This document shows positions 7,904-16,458 of a stretch of DNA of 64,000 nt, piece by piece. A program made the translations under genes and the position numbers. How positions within the stretch are numbered: position 1 is the stretch's first letter; the number at the start of each line of letters is the position of its first letter. Source of the DNA: Streptomonospora litoralis (GTDB taxonomy: Bacteria; Actinomycetota; Actinomycetes; Streptosporangiales; Streptosporangiaceae); NCBI RefSeq assembly GCF_004323735.1, contig NZ_CP036455.1, positions 1,607,101 through 1,671,100 of the forward strand, read 5' to 3'. The notes below the pieces were generated by a model. The model was not told the origin of the DNA. It saw only the letters and a list, made by a program, of their open reading frames with translations, and did no database searches.

Positions 7904-9331
7904 ATGTCAGCCCTCCAGGACATCCTGGGTCAAATCTCCTCGGTGGTGTGGGGGCCGTTCGTCCTCATCCCGCTGCTGCTGTTCACAGGCGTCTTCTTGA
8001 CGGTGCGGCTGCGGCTGCTGCAGTTCCGGGTGCTGTTCCACGCACTCTGGCTCGCGCTGTTCCGCCGCAAGGAGTTCCGCTCCTCCGAGGGCGACATCTC
8101 GCATTACCAGGCACTGAGCACGGCGCTCGCCGCGACCGTCGGTGTGGGCAACATCGCGGGTGCCGCGCTGGCGATCGGCGCGGGCGGCCCCGGCGCGCTG
8201 TTCTGGATGTGGGTGGTCGGCCTGGTCGGCATGGCCACCAAGTACAGCGAGGCGCTGCTGGGTGTGAAGTTCCGCCGCAAGGACGCGCACGGCGAGCAGA
8301 GCGGCGGACCGATGTTCTACCTGCGCCGCGGCCTGCCCGGCGGACTCGGCCTGGTGCTGGGCGGCGCCTTCGCCGTCTTCGGCGCCATCGCCTCCTTCGG
8401 TATCGGCAACGGCACCCAGGCCAACACGGTCGCGCAGCAGCTCGAGTCGGTGTGGGCGGTTCCCGACTGGGTGACCGGGCTGCTCCTCGTCGTCCTCGCC
8501 GGCGCCGTGATCATCGGCGGCATCAAGAGCATCGGCCGGTTCGCCGCGGCCGTGGTGCCGATCATGGTCGTCCTGTACATCGCCCTCACGCTGCTGGTGC
8601 TGGTGGTCAACGCCGGCGCGCTGCCCGGCGCCCTTGCGCTGGTGTTCACCGAAGCGTTCACCGGGGCCTCCGCGGCCGGCGGCCTGCTCGGGTCGGCGCT
8701 GCTGTTCGCCATCCAGCAGGGCGTGGCGCGCGGCATCTTCTCCAACGAGTCCGGCCTGGGCACCGGCGGTATCGCCGCCGCCTCGGCCAAGACCGACCAG
8801 CCCGTGCGCCAGGCCATGGTCTCGATGACCCAGACCTTCATCGACACCATCATCGTCGTCACCATGACCTGCATGGTCATCATCGTCACCGGCGCCTGGC
8901 AGGCCCAGGACGCCGAGGACGGCTCGCTGCTGACCTCGCAGGCGGTCTCGGACGGCCTGTCGACGCTCTCCCCGGCGCTGGCCCCCGTCGGCGCCTACAG
9001 CATCGCCATCGCCGTGGCGGTCTTCGCCTTCACCACCATCGTGGGCTGGTCCTACTACGGCGAGCGCTGCATCGACTTCCTGATCGGGCGCAAGGGCGTG
9101 CTGCCGTTCCGCATCGTCTTCGTCGCGGTGGTGTTCGTGGGCGCGACCGTGCCGCTGGACCTGATCTGGTCCTTCAGCGACATCGCCAACGGCCTCATGG
9201 CGCTGCCCAACCTCGTGGGGCTGCTGCTGCTGTCGGGCGTGGTGGTCGCCGAGACGAAGCGGTACTTCGCCAACCCCGACTGGAAGAACCCCGAGGCGCA
9301 GCTGCCGAAGGTCTACGAGTCGGAGACCTGA
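7904..9331 (+). CDS. AGCS family sodium:alanine/glycine symporter
   Basis: This 475-residue membrane protein has about ten to eleven transmembrane helices and the family hallmarks HYQALSTALAATVGVGNIAG near residue 70, MWVVGLVGMATKYSEALLGV, and the SNESGLGTGGIAAASAKTDQ loop. The alanine or glycine:cation symporter family couples small neutral amino-acid uptake to sodium entry. The ATG at 7904 follows TAGGGAG. It is a single-gene transcription unit ended by a strong hairpin. The 213-bp leader (7691-7903) is partly AT-richer, but I see no glycine-riboswitch consensus in it. Confidence 0.9.
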   Translation: MSALQDILGQISSVVWGPFVLIPLLLFTGVFLTVRLRLLQFRVLFHALWLALFRRKEFRSSEGDISHYQALSTALAATVGVGNIAGAALAIGAGGPGALFWMWVVGLVGMATKYSEALLGVKFRRKDAHGEQSGGPMFYLRRGLPGGLGLVLGGAFAVFGAIASFGIGNGTQANTVAQQLESVWAVPDWVTGLLLVVLAGAVIIGGIKSIGRFAAAVVPIMVVLYIALTLLVLVVNAGALPGALALVFTEAFTGASAAGGLLGSALLFAIQQGVARGIFSNESGLGTGGIAAASAKTDQPVRQAMVSMTQTFIDTIIVVTMTCMVIIVTGAWQAQDAEDGSLLTSQAVSDGLSTLSPALAPVGAYSIAIAVAVFAFTTIVGWSYYGERCIDFLIGRKGVLPFRIVFVAVVFVGATVPLDLIWSFSDIANGLMALPNLVGLLLLSGVVVAETKRYFANPDWKNPEAQLPKVYESET

Positions 9332-9393
9332 GCCCGCGGGGGGCCGGGTGCGCCTGGCCCCAGCCCCGCTTCGGCGACGGCGCCGACGATGTG

Positions 9394-9429
9394 AAGGGGG
9401 GCTTCCCGCCGCGGCGGGAAGCCCCCCTT
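9394..9429. terminator. Strong bidirectional terminator
   Basis: A perfect 18-bp inverted repeat without a spacer (arms 9394-9411 and 9412-9429) beginning AAGGGGGG and ending CCCCCCTT. It sits between the convergent symporter and thiD genes, and its A/T ends give a short U-tract in both directions. Confidence 0.85.
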
Positions 9430-9449
9430 GCTCGTGGTCTGGCGGGCTC

Positions 9450-10274
9450 CTAGGCGTCGCGTGCGCCGTCGCCCCACCAGTGGTGGAAGTGGTGCACGGG
9501 GCCCTTGCCGCGGCCGGCGTCGAGCTCGTCGGCGTGGCGCAGCGCCTCGGTCAGGTAGTCCTTGGCGTCGCGCACGGCCTCGGAGTAGTTGCGCCGCTGC
9601 GGGCGCAGCGCCGCGATCGCGGAGGACAGGGTGCAGCCGGTGCCGTGGGTGTTGCGGGTGGCGATGCGCTCGGCGGAGAACGTCTCGGTCACGCCGTCGG
9701 TGCCCACCAGCAGGTCGGTGCTGCTCTGCCCGCTGAGGTGGCCGCCCTTGAGCAGGACGCGCTTGGCGCCCAGCTCCATCAGCCGCTCGGCCTGCTCGCG
9801 CATGGAGGAGAGGTCGTGGCGCTCGTTCTCGTCGAGCAGCGCGGCGGCCTCGGGCAGGTTCGGCGTGATGAGGTCGGCGCGCGGCACCAGGTCGGCCCGG
9901 ACCGCGTCGACGGCCTCGGCCGCAAGCAGCCGGTCGCCGCTCTTGGCCACCATCACCGGGTCCAGCACCACATGCGGCAGCTCGTGGGCGTCCAGGGCCT
10001 TGACCACGGCCCGGATCACCCCGGTGTCGGCCAGCATGCCGATCTTGACCGCGTCCACCCGGGCGTCGGTCAGCAGCGTGTCGAGCTGGCGGCTGACGAA
10101 CTCCGGCGGGACCTCCTGCACACCCGCCACGCCGACGGTCGACTGGGCGGTCAGCGCGGTGATGACGGTCATCCCGTAGCCGCCCAGGGCCGAGAACGTC
10201 TTGAGGTCCGCCTGGACACCGGCTCCGCCGCTGGGGTCGCTGCCGGCGATGGACAGGATGTTGCAGGTGCTCAC
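9450..10274 (-). CDS. thiD: Hydroxymethylpyrimidine/phosphomethylpyrimidine kinase
   Basis: The 274-residue protein belongs to the ribokinase-like ThiD family and phosphorylates HMP and HMP-phosphate to HMP-PP for thiamine synthesis. The N-terminal substrate loop NILSIAGSDPSGGAGVQADL, VKIGMLADTGVI, LDPVMVAKSGDRLL, and the anion-hole motif NTHGTGCTLSSAIAAL with its catalytic Asp-equivalent position are all present. The GTG start at 10274 follows GAAGGA and gives the normal N-terminus. The C-terminal tail ends in HHFHHWWGDG, as in many actinobacterial ThiD proteins. No other thiamine gene is adjacent and I see no TPP riboswitch in the short leader before the gene. Confidence 0.93.
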   Translation of the reverse strand: MSTCNILSIAGSDPSGGAGVQADLKTFSALGGYGMTVITALTAQSTVGVAGVQEVPPEFVSRQLDTLLTDARVDAVKIGMLADTGVIRAVVKALDAHELPHVVLDPVMVAKSGDRLLAAEAVDAVRADLVPRADLITPNLPEAAALLDENERHDLSSMREQAERLMELGAKRVLLKGGHLSGQSSTDLLVGTDGVTETFSAERIATRNTHGTGCTLSSAIAALRPQRRNYSEAVRDAKDYLTEALRHADELDAGRGKGPVHHFHHWWGDGARDA

Positions 10275-10478
10275 GTGCGTTCCTTCGCTGCTACGGGCCG
10301 GTCGGGTGCGCGGGCCGCCGGCGGTCCTCCACGCGCCGCGTGGGAGCCGGCGCGCGGCGGCCGGAAACGCGGCGCCCGGCCGCGCTCCCGTCCCGGGTCG
10401 TACCCGCCTGCGCGCCTCCCACATGCTGCTCCGGCCCAGAAACGGACCCGATCACATCACGATCCGTCGGCTCCGAGG

Positions 10479-11441
10479 TCACATCCGCCCGCCGGGCCCG
10501 GACGCGGGCGCCGAGTCCGGCGCCGTGCCCTGCCCGTCCGAGGCACCGGTGCGGGCGCGCACCGCCCGCTCGATCAGGATCACCGCGACGACCGTCGCGA
10601 AGCCCCCGGCCATCAGGGCCGTCGTCACCGCGACGTCGCCCTCGGGGGCGAGGAGGGTGCGGTCCTCGTCCTGCCACGGCCACAGGGCCCGCAGCGACCC
10701 CGCCAGCAGCCCGGTGAGCACCACCAGCGTGATGTGGTGGTGGCGCTCCAGCAGCAGCTGCAGCAGCTTGACGAAGAACGCCAGACCGATGACCGCGCCC
10801 GCCAGGAACAGGCCCAGGTAGCCGAAGTCGCGTTCGGAGACCGCGCTCATGGTGGAGGTGTACAGGCCCAGGGTGAGCAGGATGAACGAGCCGGAGACGC
10901 CCGGCAGCACCAGCGCGCAGATCGCCACGGCGGCGGCCGCCATGATGATCAGCGGATTGGGCTCGACGTGGGCCGGCGGCAGGCCGGTCAGCACGAAGGC
11001 GGCCGCCGCGGCCGCCAGCGCCAGCAGGTAGTGCCCGGCTTTCCACGAGCGGCCGGAGGCGGTGTAGGGCACCCACAGCGACGCCAGCACCAGCCCGAAG
11101 AAGAACGCGTAGGAGAGCTGCTCCTCGGCTTCGACGACGGGGGCCAGGAACGACGCCGCGAGCAGAGCGGCGCAGACCATGCCGACGAGCACCGCGATGA
11201 CCGCCGGCCAGTCCGCCTTGGCGAATTCGGTGCGGGCGCGGAGAAGACCGCGGCCCTTCACCACGTCCACGGCACCCAGGCGCACCCCGCTGACGGCGTG
11301 GCCGGCGGAGGTGATCAGGGTCGTGTAAATGCCCACGATGAGCGCGATGGTGCCGCCGCTGACACCGGGCACCGCTTCGGCAGTGCCGATCAGGGCGCCG
11401 CGGACGACGTTCACTATGTGCGTACCGACTGTCTTGGCCAT
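10479..11441 (-). CDS. DUF368 membrane protein, probable undecaprenyl phosphate translocase
   Basis: A 320-residue polytopic membrane protein with the two inverted-repeat motifs of the DUF368 family: GTAEAVPGVSGGTIALIVGI near residue 25 and LVLPGVSGSFILLTLGLYTS near residue 185. DUF368 proteins (PopT) were shown in other bacteria to recycle the C55 lipid carrier undecaprenyl phosphate across the cytoplasmic membrane. The assignment here rests on family membership. The final 30 residues are a polar, Gly/Pro/Ala-rich tail. It is a monocistronic gene downstream of the kinase gene on the same strand. Confidence 0.85.
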   Translation of the reverse strand: MAKTVGTHIVNVVRGALIGTAEAVPGVSGGTIALIVGIYTTLITSAGHAVSGVRLGAVDVVKGRGLLRARTEFAKADWPAVIAVLVGMVCAALLAASFLAPVVEAEEQLSYAFFFGLVLASLWVPYTASGRSWKAGHYLLALAAAAAAFVLTGLPPAHVEPNPLIIMAAAAVAICALVLPGVSGSFILLTLGLYTSTMSAVSERDFGYLGLFLAGAVIGLAFFVKLLQLLLERHHHITLVVLTGLLAGSLRALWPWQDEDRTLLAPEGDVAVTTALMAGGFATVVAVILIERAVRARTGASDGQGTAPDSAPASGPGGRM

Positions 11442-11668
11442 GACTCCGGTTTCGTCTGGTCGAGGTGCGGGGGGCTGCGGCAGCCGAAGGCGCCGGGTGC
11501 ATCCGGGTGATCGGCTGGGAGTGGTTCGAGTCTAGGGCGCCTCGGCAGCGGCGTGCGGCGGTGAGCAGCCGCGAAAAGTGCCGTGAAGCCGACGATCGGG
11601 CCTTCTCGGGCGGCCGTGCCGCCCGACGGGGCCCGCGACCGGAGGCGGTGGCGGGCGCCCGCGGCCGC

Positions 11669-12940
11669 TCAGTCCCGCACGGACAGCGGCGCGGGATCGC
11701 CGACGGCGGGTGCGGCCGCTGCGGTCCACTCCGGCGCGGCAGCGGAGCCGGACCCGGCGCCGCCGAATCCGGCCGAGCCCGCGGGCGCACCGCCGCCCGG
11801 CAGCTGCGCGGCGCCGGCGCGGTCCGCGGCGGAGGCGTTCTCGGCGGTGGGTCCGGGAGCGGGCTCGTCCTCGATGAGCACGCTGGAGAGGTACTCCACC
11901 AGCAGCGGGGCGACGATCAGCGTTATCAGCCCGATGACGAGCGACACCAGGATCCGCACCCAGCCGCGCCCGAAGTGCTTGGCGTCCGGCGACAGCCCTC
12001 CCGAGGCGGCCATATGGGCGGGAGCCGCCGCCGAGAGGCGGCCGCCGGGTGGAGTGGGGATCACTCCGACCGGCGAAAGCCCGCCCGAGACGTCGAGCTG
12101 GGTGGGGGTCAGGTCGTCGGTGCCCGACCCGCTGATCACCCGCGCCAGCGCCGCGTCCAGGGCGGGCCCGCCGAGCCGGTGCTCCGGGTCGGACTGCAGC
12201 ATCCCGTTGAGGACGGGCCGCAGGCCACCGGCGCGCTGCGGCGGGTCGGGCGGGTCTTCGAGCGGTGCCGCCAGCCGGGCGGCCGTGGTCGCACGCTCGA
12301 ACGCCGAGCGGCCCTCGACCGCGAAGTAGAGCGTCGCCCCCAGCGACCAGACGTCGGCCGCCGCGGACATGACGTTGCTGCGCAGCCGCTCCGGCGCGAC
12401 GTAGCCGGGCGAGCCCGGCAGTCGGCCGGTGAGTGTCAGTTTGTCCTCGGAGTCCGAGACCGCGATACCGAAGTCGGAGAGCATGGCGCGCCCGTCCGGC
12501 AGCAGCATCACGTTGGCCGGCTTCACGTCCCGGTGCACGACGCCGTCGCGGTGCGCGGTGTCCAGCGCGGCGAAGATCTGGCGGCCGATCTCGGCGGTGC
12601 GCCGCGGCGACAGCGGCCCCTCCTCGGCCACGACCTGGTCCAGCCCGCGGCCGCAGACGAGCTCCATGACGATCCACGGGCGCCCGCCCTCGCGGACGAC
12701 GTCGTGGATCGTCACGATGCCGGGGTGGGTGCTGAGCCCGGCGCAGATCCGCGCCTCCCGCATCGTGCGGGCGAGCAGCTCCTCGCGCTTGCCGTCCTCC
12801 AGTTCGGGGGCGACCCGCACCTCCTTTACGGCCACCAGCCGGTGCAGCAGGCCGTCCTCGGCGCGCCAAACGGTGCCCATGCCGCCGTGGCCGATCGGTT
12901 CGAGCAAGCGGTAGCGGTCGGCGAGTACCTGGGGGGCCAT
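11669..12940 (-). CDS. Membrane-anchored Ser/Thr protein kinase (PknB-type)
   Basis: The 423-residue protein has a Hanks-type kinase domain at about residues 8-270: glycine loop IGHGGMGTVWRAE, the VAVKEV lysine, catalytic loop HRDVKPANVML, metal-binding DFGIA and the APE-equivalent GYVAPERL. A Pro/Gly linker is followed by one membrane helix (VRILVSLVIGLITLIVAPLL, near residue 335) and a 70-residue Ala/Gly/Pro-rich extracytoplasmic tail without PASTA repeats. It would phosphorylate cytoplasmic substrates in response to an unknown outside signal. The ATG at 12940 gives a kinase domain starting promptly (APQVLADRYRLLEPIG). No phosphatase or FHA protein is adjacent. Confidence 0.9.
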   Translation of the reverse strand: MAPQVLADRYRLLEPIGHGGMGTVWRAEDGLLHRLVAVKEVRVAPELEDGKREELLARTMREARICAGLSTHPGIVTIHDVVREGGRPWIVMELVCGRGLDQVVAEEGPLSPRRTAEIGRQIFAALDTAHRDGVVHRDVKPANVMLLPDGRAMLSDFGIAVSDSEDKLTLTGRLPGSPGYVAPERLRSNVMSAAADVWSLGATLYFAVEGRSAFERATTAARLAAPLEDPPDPPQRAGGLRPVLNGMLQSDPEHRLGGPALDAALARVISGSGTDDLTPTQLDVSGGLSPVGVIPTPPGGRLSAAAPAHMAASGGLSPDAKHFGRGWVRILVSLVIGLITLIVAPLLVEYLSSVLIEDEPAPGPTAENASAADRAGAAQLPGGGAPAGSAGFGGAGSGSAAAPEWTAAAAPAVGDPAPLSVRD

Positions 12941-13087
12941 GTCCACAGACCTTAGCGTTCGCCGGGCTCCGGTGTGGATCGCCCGCGTATTACCGGTTGG
13001 ACACGGCATGCGGTCTCCGCGCACGCAGCGGCGTATGTGCGCAGGTCGAGGTCGGTGCGCGACCGGTGCGCCGCGGAACCGGCGCCC

Positions 13088-14854
13088 TCAGGCGGACGGC
13101 GGGTGCCGCATCGTGCCGTCGGGTTCGGCGGAAGGCGCGGCGGGGGTGCGCACCACCTCCGCCGCCCAGCGGTAGTCCTGCTTGCCCACCGCGGTGCGGC
13201 GGACATGCTCGACGACGTGCAGGGCGCGGGGGATCTTGAAGCCCGCCAGGTGCTCCCGGCAGTACTCGCGCAGCTCCTCGGCGCCGGGGGCGCCGCACGC
13301 GGCGGGCGCCACGATGGCCGCGACCCGGCGGCCCAGCGCCTCGTCGGGGGCGCCCACCACGATGGCGTCGGCGACGCCGGGGTGGGACTTCACGACCGCC
13401 TCCACCTCCTCGGCGAAGACCTTCTCGCCGCCGGTGTTGACGACCGCCGAGCCGCGACCCAGCAGCGTGACGGTGCCGTCTTGGGCGACGGTGCCGTAGT
13501 CGCCGGAGAGCACCCAGCGTCGCCCGTCGGGATCAACCGGAAAGGTGCGCGCGGTCAACTCCGGGTCGTTGTGGTAGCCCAACGGGATGCGGCCGGTCCG
13601 CGCGATCCGGCCGATGCACCGGGAACCCGGCGGCAGGGGCCGCAGGTGCTCGTCCAGCACCGCCACGCTCCCGCCCATCGCGAACCGGGCCGCTCGGGAC
13701 TCGGGCGCGTCCGCCGCCCCGCACACGCCGGTCTCCGAGCCGCCGTAGCTGTCGTTGACCGCGATCCGCGGCCGCCAGTTCCGCCACATCTGTTGCACCT
13801 GCGGCGTCAGCGGGGTTCCGCCGGAGGTCAGGGCGGCCAGGTCGGGGCAGCGCTCGGGCGTGCCGGCCAGTCGGCGCGCCAGCGGGCGGGCCATCGTGTC
13901 GCCGACCACCTGGATCGTGTGCACACGCTCGGCCTCGGCCAGGGCCAGGACCCGCTCGGCGTCGAACTCGCGATCGGCGGACAGCACCACGGTGCCGCCG
14001 GCGAAGAGGGCGGACAGCGCGTTCCACTGGCCGGCGGCGTGCATCAGCGGCCCCAGCACCAGCATCCGCCTCGGCCGCCGCTCTCGTGCGCGCCGGGCGA
14101 CCTCCTCCGGGCTCGCGGCCCGCGGACGGCCGCGGCCGCGCCGCTCCAGGGCCGCGCGGAACAGGTCCGCCTGGCGCCAGACCACCCCCTTGGGCAGCCC
14201 CGTGGTTCCTCCGGTGTAGAGCAGGTAGTGCGCTTCACCGCCGCTCGCCGGCAGGGGAGCGGCGGCGCCGCCCGCCCCCGCGGCCGCAGCGGTGTAATCG
14301 GCGGCGCGCGGTGCGGACCCGGCGGCCCGGGTCTCCCACGCGGCCGCAGCGGTACCGTCGTCGACGAGCACGACGTGCCCCAAGGCGGGCAGGTCGGCAC
14401 CGCCGCCTTCGTCCAGCAGGCGGGCGGCGTGCGCCCGCTCGGCGACCAGGGCGGCGCAGCCGGAGTCGGCGAGCACGTACTCCAGTTCCGAGCGGATGTA
14501 GCGCTGATTGAGGTTGACCGGTACCGCGCCGGCCCGCAGCACGCCGAAGAACGCCTCCAGCCACTCGACCCGGTTGCGGCTCAGCAGTGCGACACGGGCA
14601 CCCGGCGCGGTGCCCGCGGCGAGCAGGTGCCCGGCCAGCCGGTCGGCGCGGGCGTCGAGTTCGGCATAGGTGCGGCGCCGCCCGCCGCCCACGAGGGCGG
14701 TGCGCTCCGGCACGGCCGCGGCGACGGCCCGCAGCAGCCCCGCGAGCGTGAGGCGCCGCTCACCGGCGCCCGGGCGGATGTCGGCCCGCCCGCGCCCGCC
14801 CGGAGCGGCCGCGGAACGGCGGGCCCGTGGTGTGCGCTCGGCTGTCTCCGTCAT
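13088..14854 (-). CDS. AMP-forming acyl-CoA synthetase (ANL superfamily)
   Basis: This 588-residue protein has the adenylation core of fatty-acid or aryl acyl-CoA ligases: the P-loop YLLYTGGTTGLPKGVVWR, the A8-like GDYGTVAQDGTVTLLGRGSA and the C-terminal TAVGKQDYRWAAEVV with the catalytic Lys of GKQDY. It activates a carboxylate with ATP and transfers it to CoA. The first 40 residues are Arg/Ala-rich and unconserved, so the true start could lie further in. The ATG at 14854 is preceded by GGGGGA. The gene is divergent from the ornithine aminotransferase gene. The substrate is unknown; a medium or long chain fatty acid is plausible. Confidence 0.85.
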   Translation of the reverse strand: MTETAERTPRARRSAAAPGGRGRADIRPGAGERRLTLAGLLRAVAAAVPERTALVGGGRRRTYAELDARADRLAGHLLAAGTAPGARVALLSRNRVEWLEAFFGVLRAGAVPVNLNQRYIRSELEYVLADSGCAALVAERAHAARLLDEGGGADLPALGHVVLVDDGTAAAAWETRAAGSAPRAADYTAAAAGAGGAAAPLPASGGEAHYLLYTGGTTGLPKGVVWRQADLFRAALERRGRGRPRAASPEEVARRARERRPRRMLVLGPLMHAAGQWNALSALFAGGTVVLSADREFDAERVLALAEAERVHTIQVVGDTMARPLARRLAGTPERCPDLAALTSGGTPLTPQVQQMWRNWRPRIAVNDSYGGSETGVCGAADAPESRAARFAMGGSVAVLDEHLRPLPPGSRCIGRIARTGRIPLGYHNDPELTARTFPVDPDGRRWVLSGDYGTVAQDGTVTLLGRGSAVVNTGGEKVFAEEVEAVVKSHPGVADAIVVGAPDEALGRRVAAIVAPAACGAPGAEELREYCREHLAGFKIPRALHVVEHVRRTAVGKQDYRWAAEVVRTPAAPSAEPDGTMRHPPSA

Positions 14855-15105
14855 GGGTCCCCCAGATCGGCGGCTTACCCGTGAAATGCCATGGCGACCG
14901 ATCATGCCCCTATGGGACGCATCACAGCAGGCCGGGGGTGGGGTTGCGCCGCCGGCCCGGATCGGCCGACCGCCCGCCCGCCCCCGCGGACGGGCTCCCA
15001 CGGGTCCCGCCCGGCTCACGAGCCACCGCTGTGAGCGCTTCACGCTCGCGGAGAGCGGGTATCCATCGAGCGGCTAATCGATCAAGGGTGATCGGAGGAA
15101 CCTGG

Positions 15106-16383
15106 ATGAGCGAGACCCGCGCTCTGGGACCGCAGGAGGCCGGCGGAGATCCCGCCGGTGCAGTCGACTCGACCGCCGAGCACATCCGGCTGGCCGAGAC
15201 CCACTCCGCACACAACTACGCCCCCCTGCCCGTCGTCATCGCCGAAGGCGAGGGCGCCTGGGTGACCGACGTCGAGGGCCGAAGCTACCTCGACTGCCTG
15301 GCCGGATACTCCGCCGTGAACTTCGGCCACCGCAACCCCGAACTCGTCGCGGCCGCCAAGCGCCAGCTGGACCGCGTCACACTGACCAGCCGAGCCTTCT
15401 ACCACGACCGCTTCGCGCCGTTCGCCGCCGCCCTGGCCGGGCTCGCCGGCAAGGGCCGGGTGCTGCCGATGAACTCCGGCGCCGAGGCGGTGGAGACCGC
15501 CGTCAAGGTCGCCCGCCGATGGGCCTACGACGTCAAGGGCGTGCCTGCCGACCAGGCCACCATCGTCGTCGCCGGCGGCAACTTCCACGGACGCACCACC
15601 ACCATCGTCTCCTTCTCCGACGATCCCGACGCCTACGGCGGCTACGGCCCCTACACCCCCGGGTTCCGCTCCGTCCCCTACGGCGACGCCGACGCGGTCG
15701 CCGAGGCCGTCGACTCCACCACCGCGGCCGTGCTCGTGGAGCCGGTACAGGGCGAGGCCGGTGTGATCGTGCCGCCGCCCGACTACCTGCCGCGGCTGCG
15801 CGAGCTCTGCGACCGCAACCGCGTACTGCTCATCGCCGACGAGATCCAGTCGGGCCTGGGCCGCACCGGAACCGTGCGCGCCTGCGAGCACACCGGGGTG
15901 GTCCCCGACGCCTACCTCTTCGGCAAAGCGCTGGGCGGCGGCATCCTGCCGGTGTCGGCGATGGTCGCCGACGAGGACGTGCTGGGTGTCGTCAAACCCG
16001 GCCAGCACGGCAGCACCTTCGGCGGCAACCCCATGGCCTGCGCCATGGGTTCCGAGGTGGTGCGGATGCTGCGTGAGGGCCCCTACCTCGGCGACGCGCG
16101 GCGGCTGGGCGAGGTGCTGCGCACCCGGCTCAAGGAGCTGGAGGGCAGCGGCGCCGTCGCCACCCGCTGCATCGGCCTGTGGGCGGGCGTCGACGTTGCG
16201 CCGGAGCTGGCCACCGGGCGGCGGATGTGCGAGCTGCTGGCCGAGCGCGGCGTCCTCGTCAAGGACACCCACGGCTCCACGATCCGGTTGTCGCCGCCGC
16301 TGGTGATCTCCGAGGACGACCTGAACCGGGCACTCGACCAGGTTGCCGCGGTGCTGCACGACCTGGGCGCGACGCGCGCCTGA
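15106..16383 (+). CDS. rocD: Ornithine--oxo-acid aminotransferase
   Basis: This 425-residue class III aminotransferase matches ornithine aminotransferase: HNYAPLPVVIAEGEGAWVTD, NSGAEAVETAVKVARRWAYD, VEPVQGEAGVIVPP, LIADEIQSGLGRTG and the PLP lysine in LFGKALGGGILPVSA, ending with the typical IRLSPPLVISEDDL. The enzyme converts ornithine and 2-oxoglutarate into glutamate semialdehyde and glutamate. The ATG at 15106 follows ATCGGAGGAACCTGG, a strong ribosome site. No arginase or proline gene is next to it, so it is probably a stand-alone catabolic gene. Confidence 0.9.
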   Translation: MSETRALGPQEAGGDPAGAVDSTAEHIRLAETHSAHNYAPLPVVIAEGEGAWVTDVEGRSYLDCLAGYSAVNFGHRNPELVAAAKRQLDRVTLTSRAFYHDRFAPFAAALAGLAGKGRVLPMNSGAEAVETAVKVARRWAYDVKGVPADQATIVVAGGNFHGRTTTIVSFSDDPDAYGGYGPYTPGFRSVPYGDADAVAEAVDSTTAAVLVEPVQGEAGVIVPPPDYLPRLRELCDRNRVLLIADEIQSGLGRTGTVRACEHTGVVPDAYLFGKALGGGILPVSAMVADEDVLGVVKPGQHGSTFGGNPMACAMGSEVVRMLREGPYLGDARRLGEVLRTRLKELEGSGAVATRCIGLWAGVDVAPELATGRRMCELLAERGVLVKDTHGSTIRLSPPLVISEDDLNRALDQVAAVLHDLGATRA

Positions 16384-16401
16384 TCCCGCCGGGATCCGGC
16401 C

Positions 16402-16446
16402 TGCCGTCCCCCTGCCGGCCGCCGCCCGGTCGGCACGGGGACGGCA
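16402..16446. terminator. Hairpin between convergent rocD and hydrolase genes
   Basis: Outer arms TGCCGTCCCC (16402-16411) and GGGGACGGCA (16437-16446) pair perfectly, and the enclosed segment contains a second TGCCG/CGGCA pairing. The location between convergent stop codons supports a bidirectional terminator. Confidence 0.65.
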
Positions 16447-16458
16447 CCGGTGCGGGCC

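Noticed and set aside
12941-13087. Small gene between the kinase and acyl-CoA synthetase genes
   Set aside because: Frames are short, Arg-rich and without ribosome sites.
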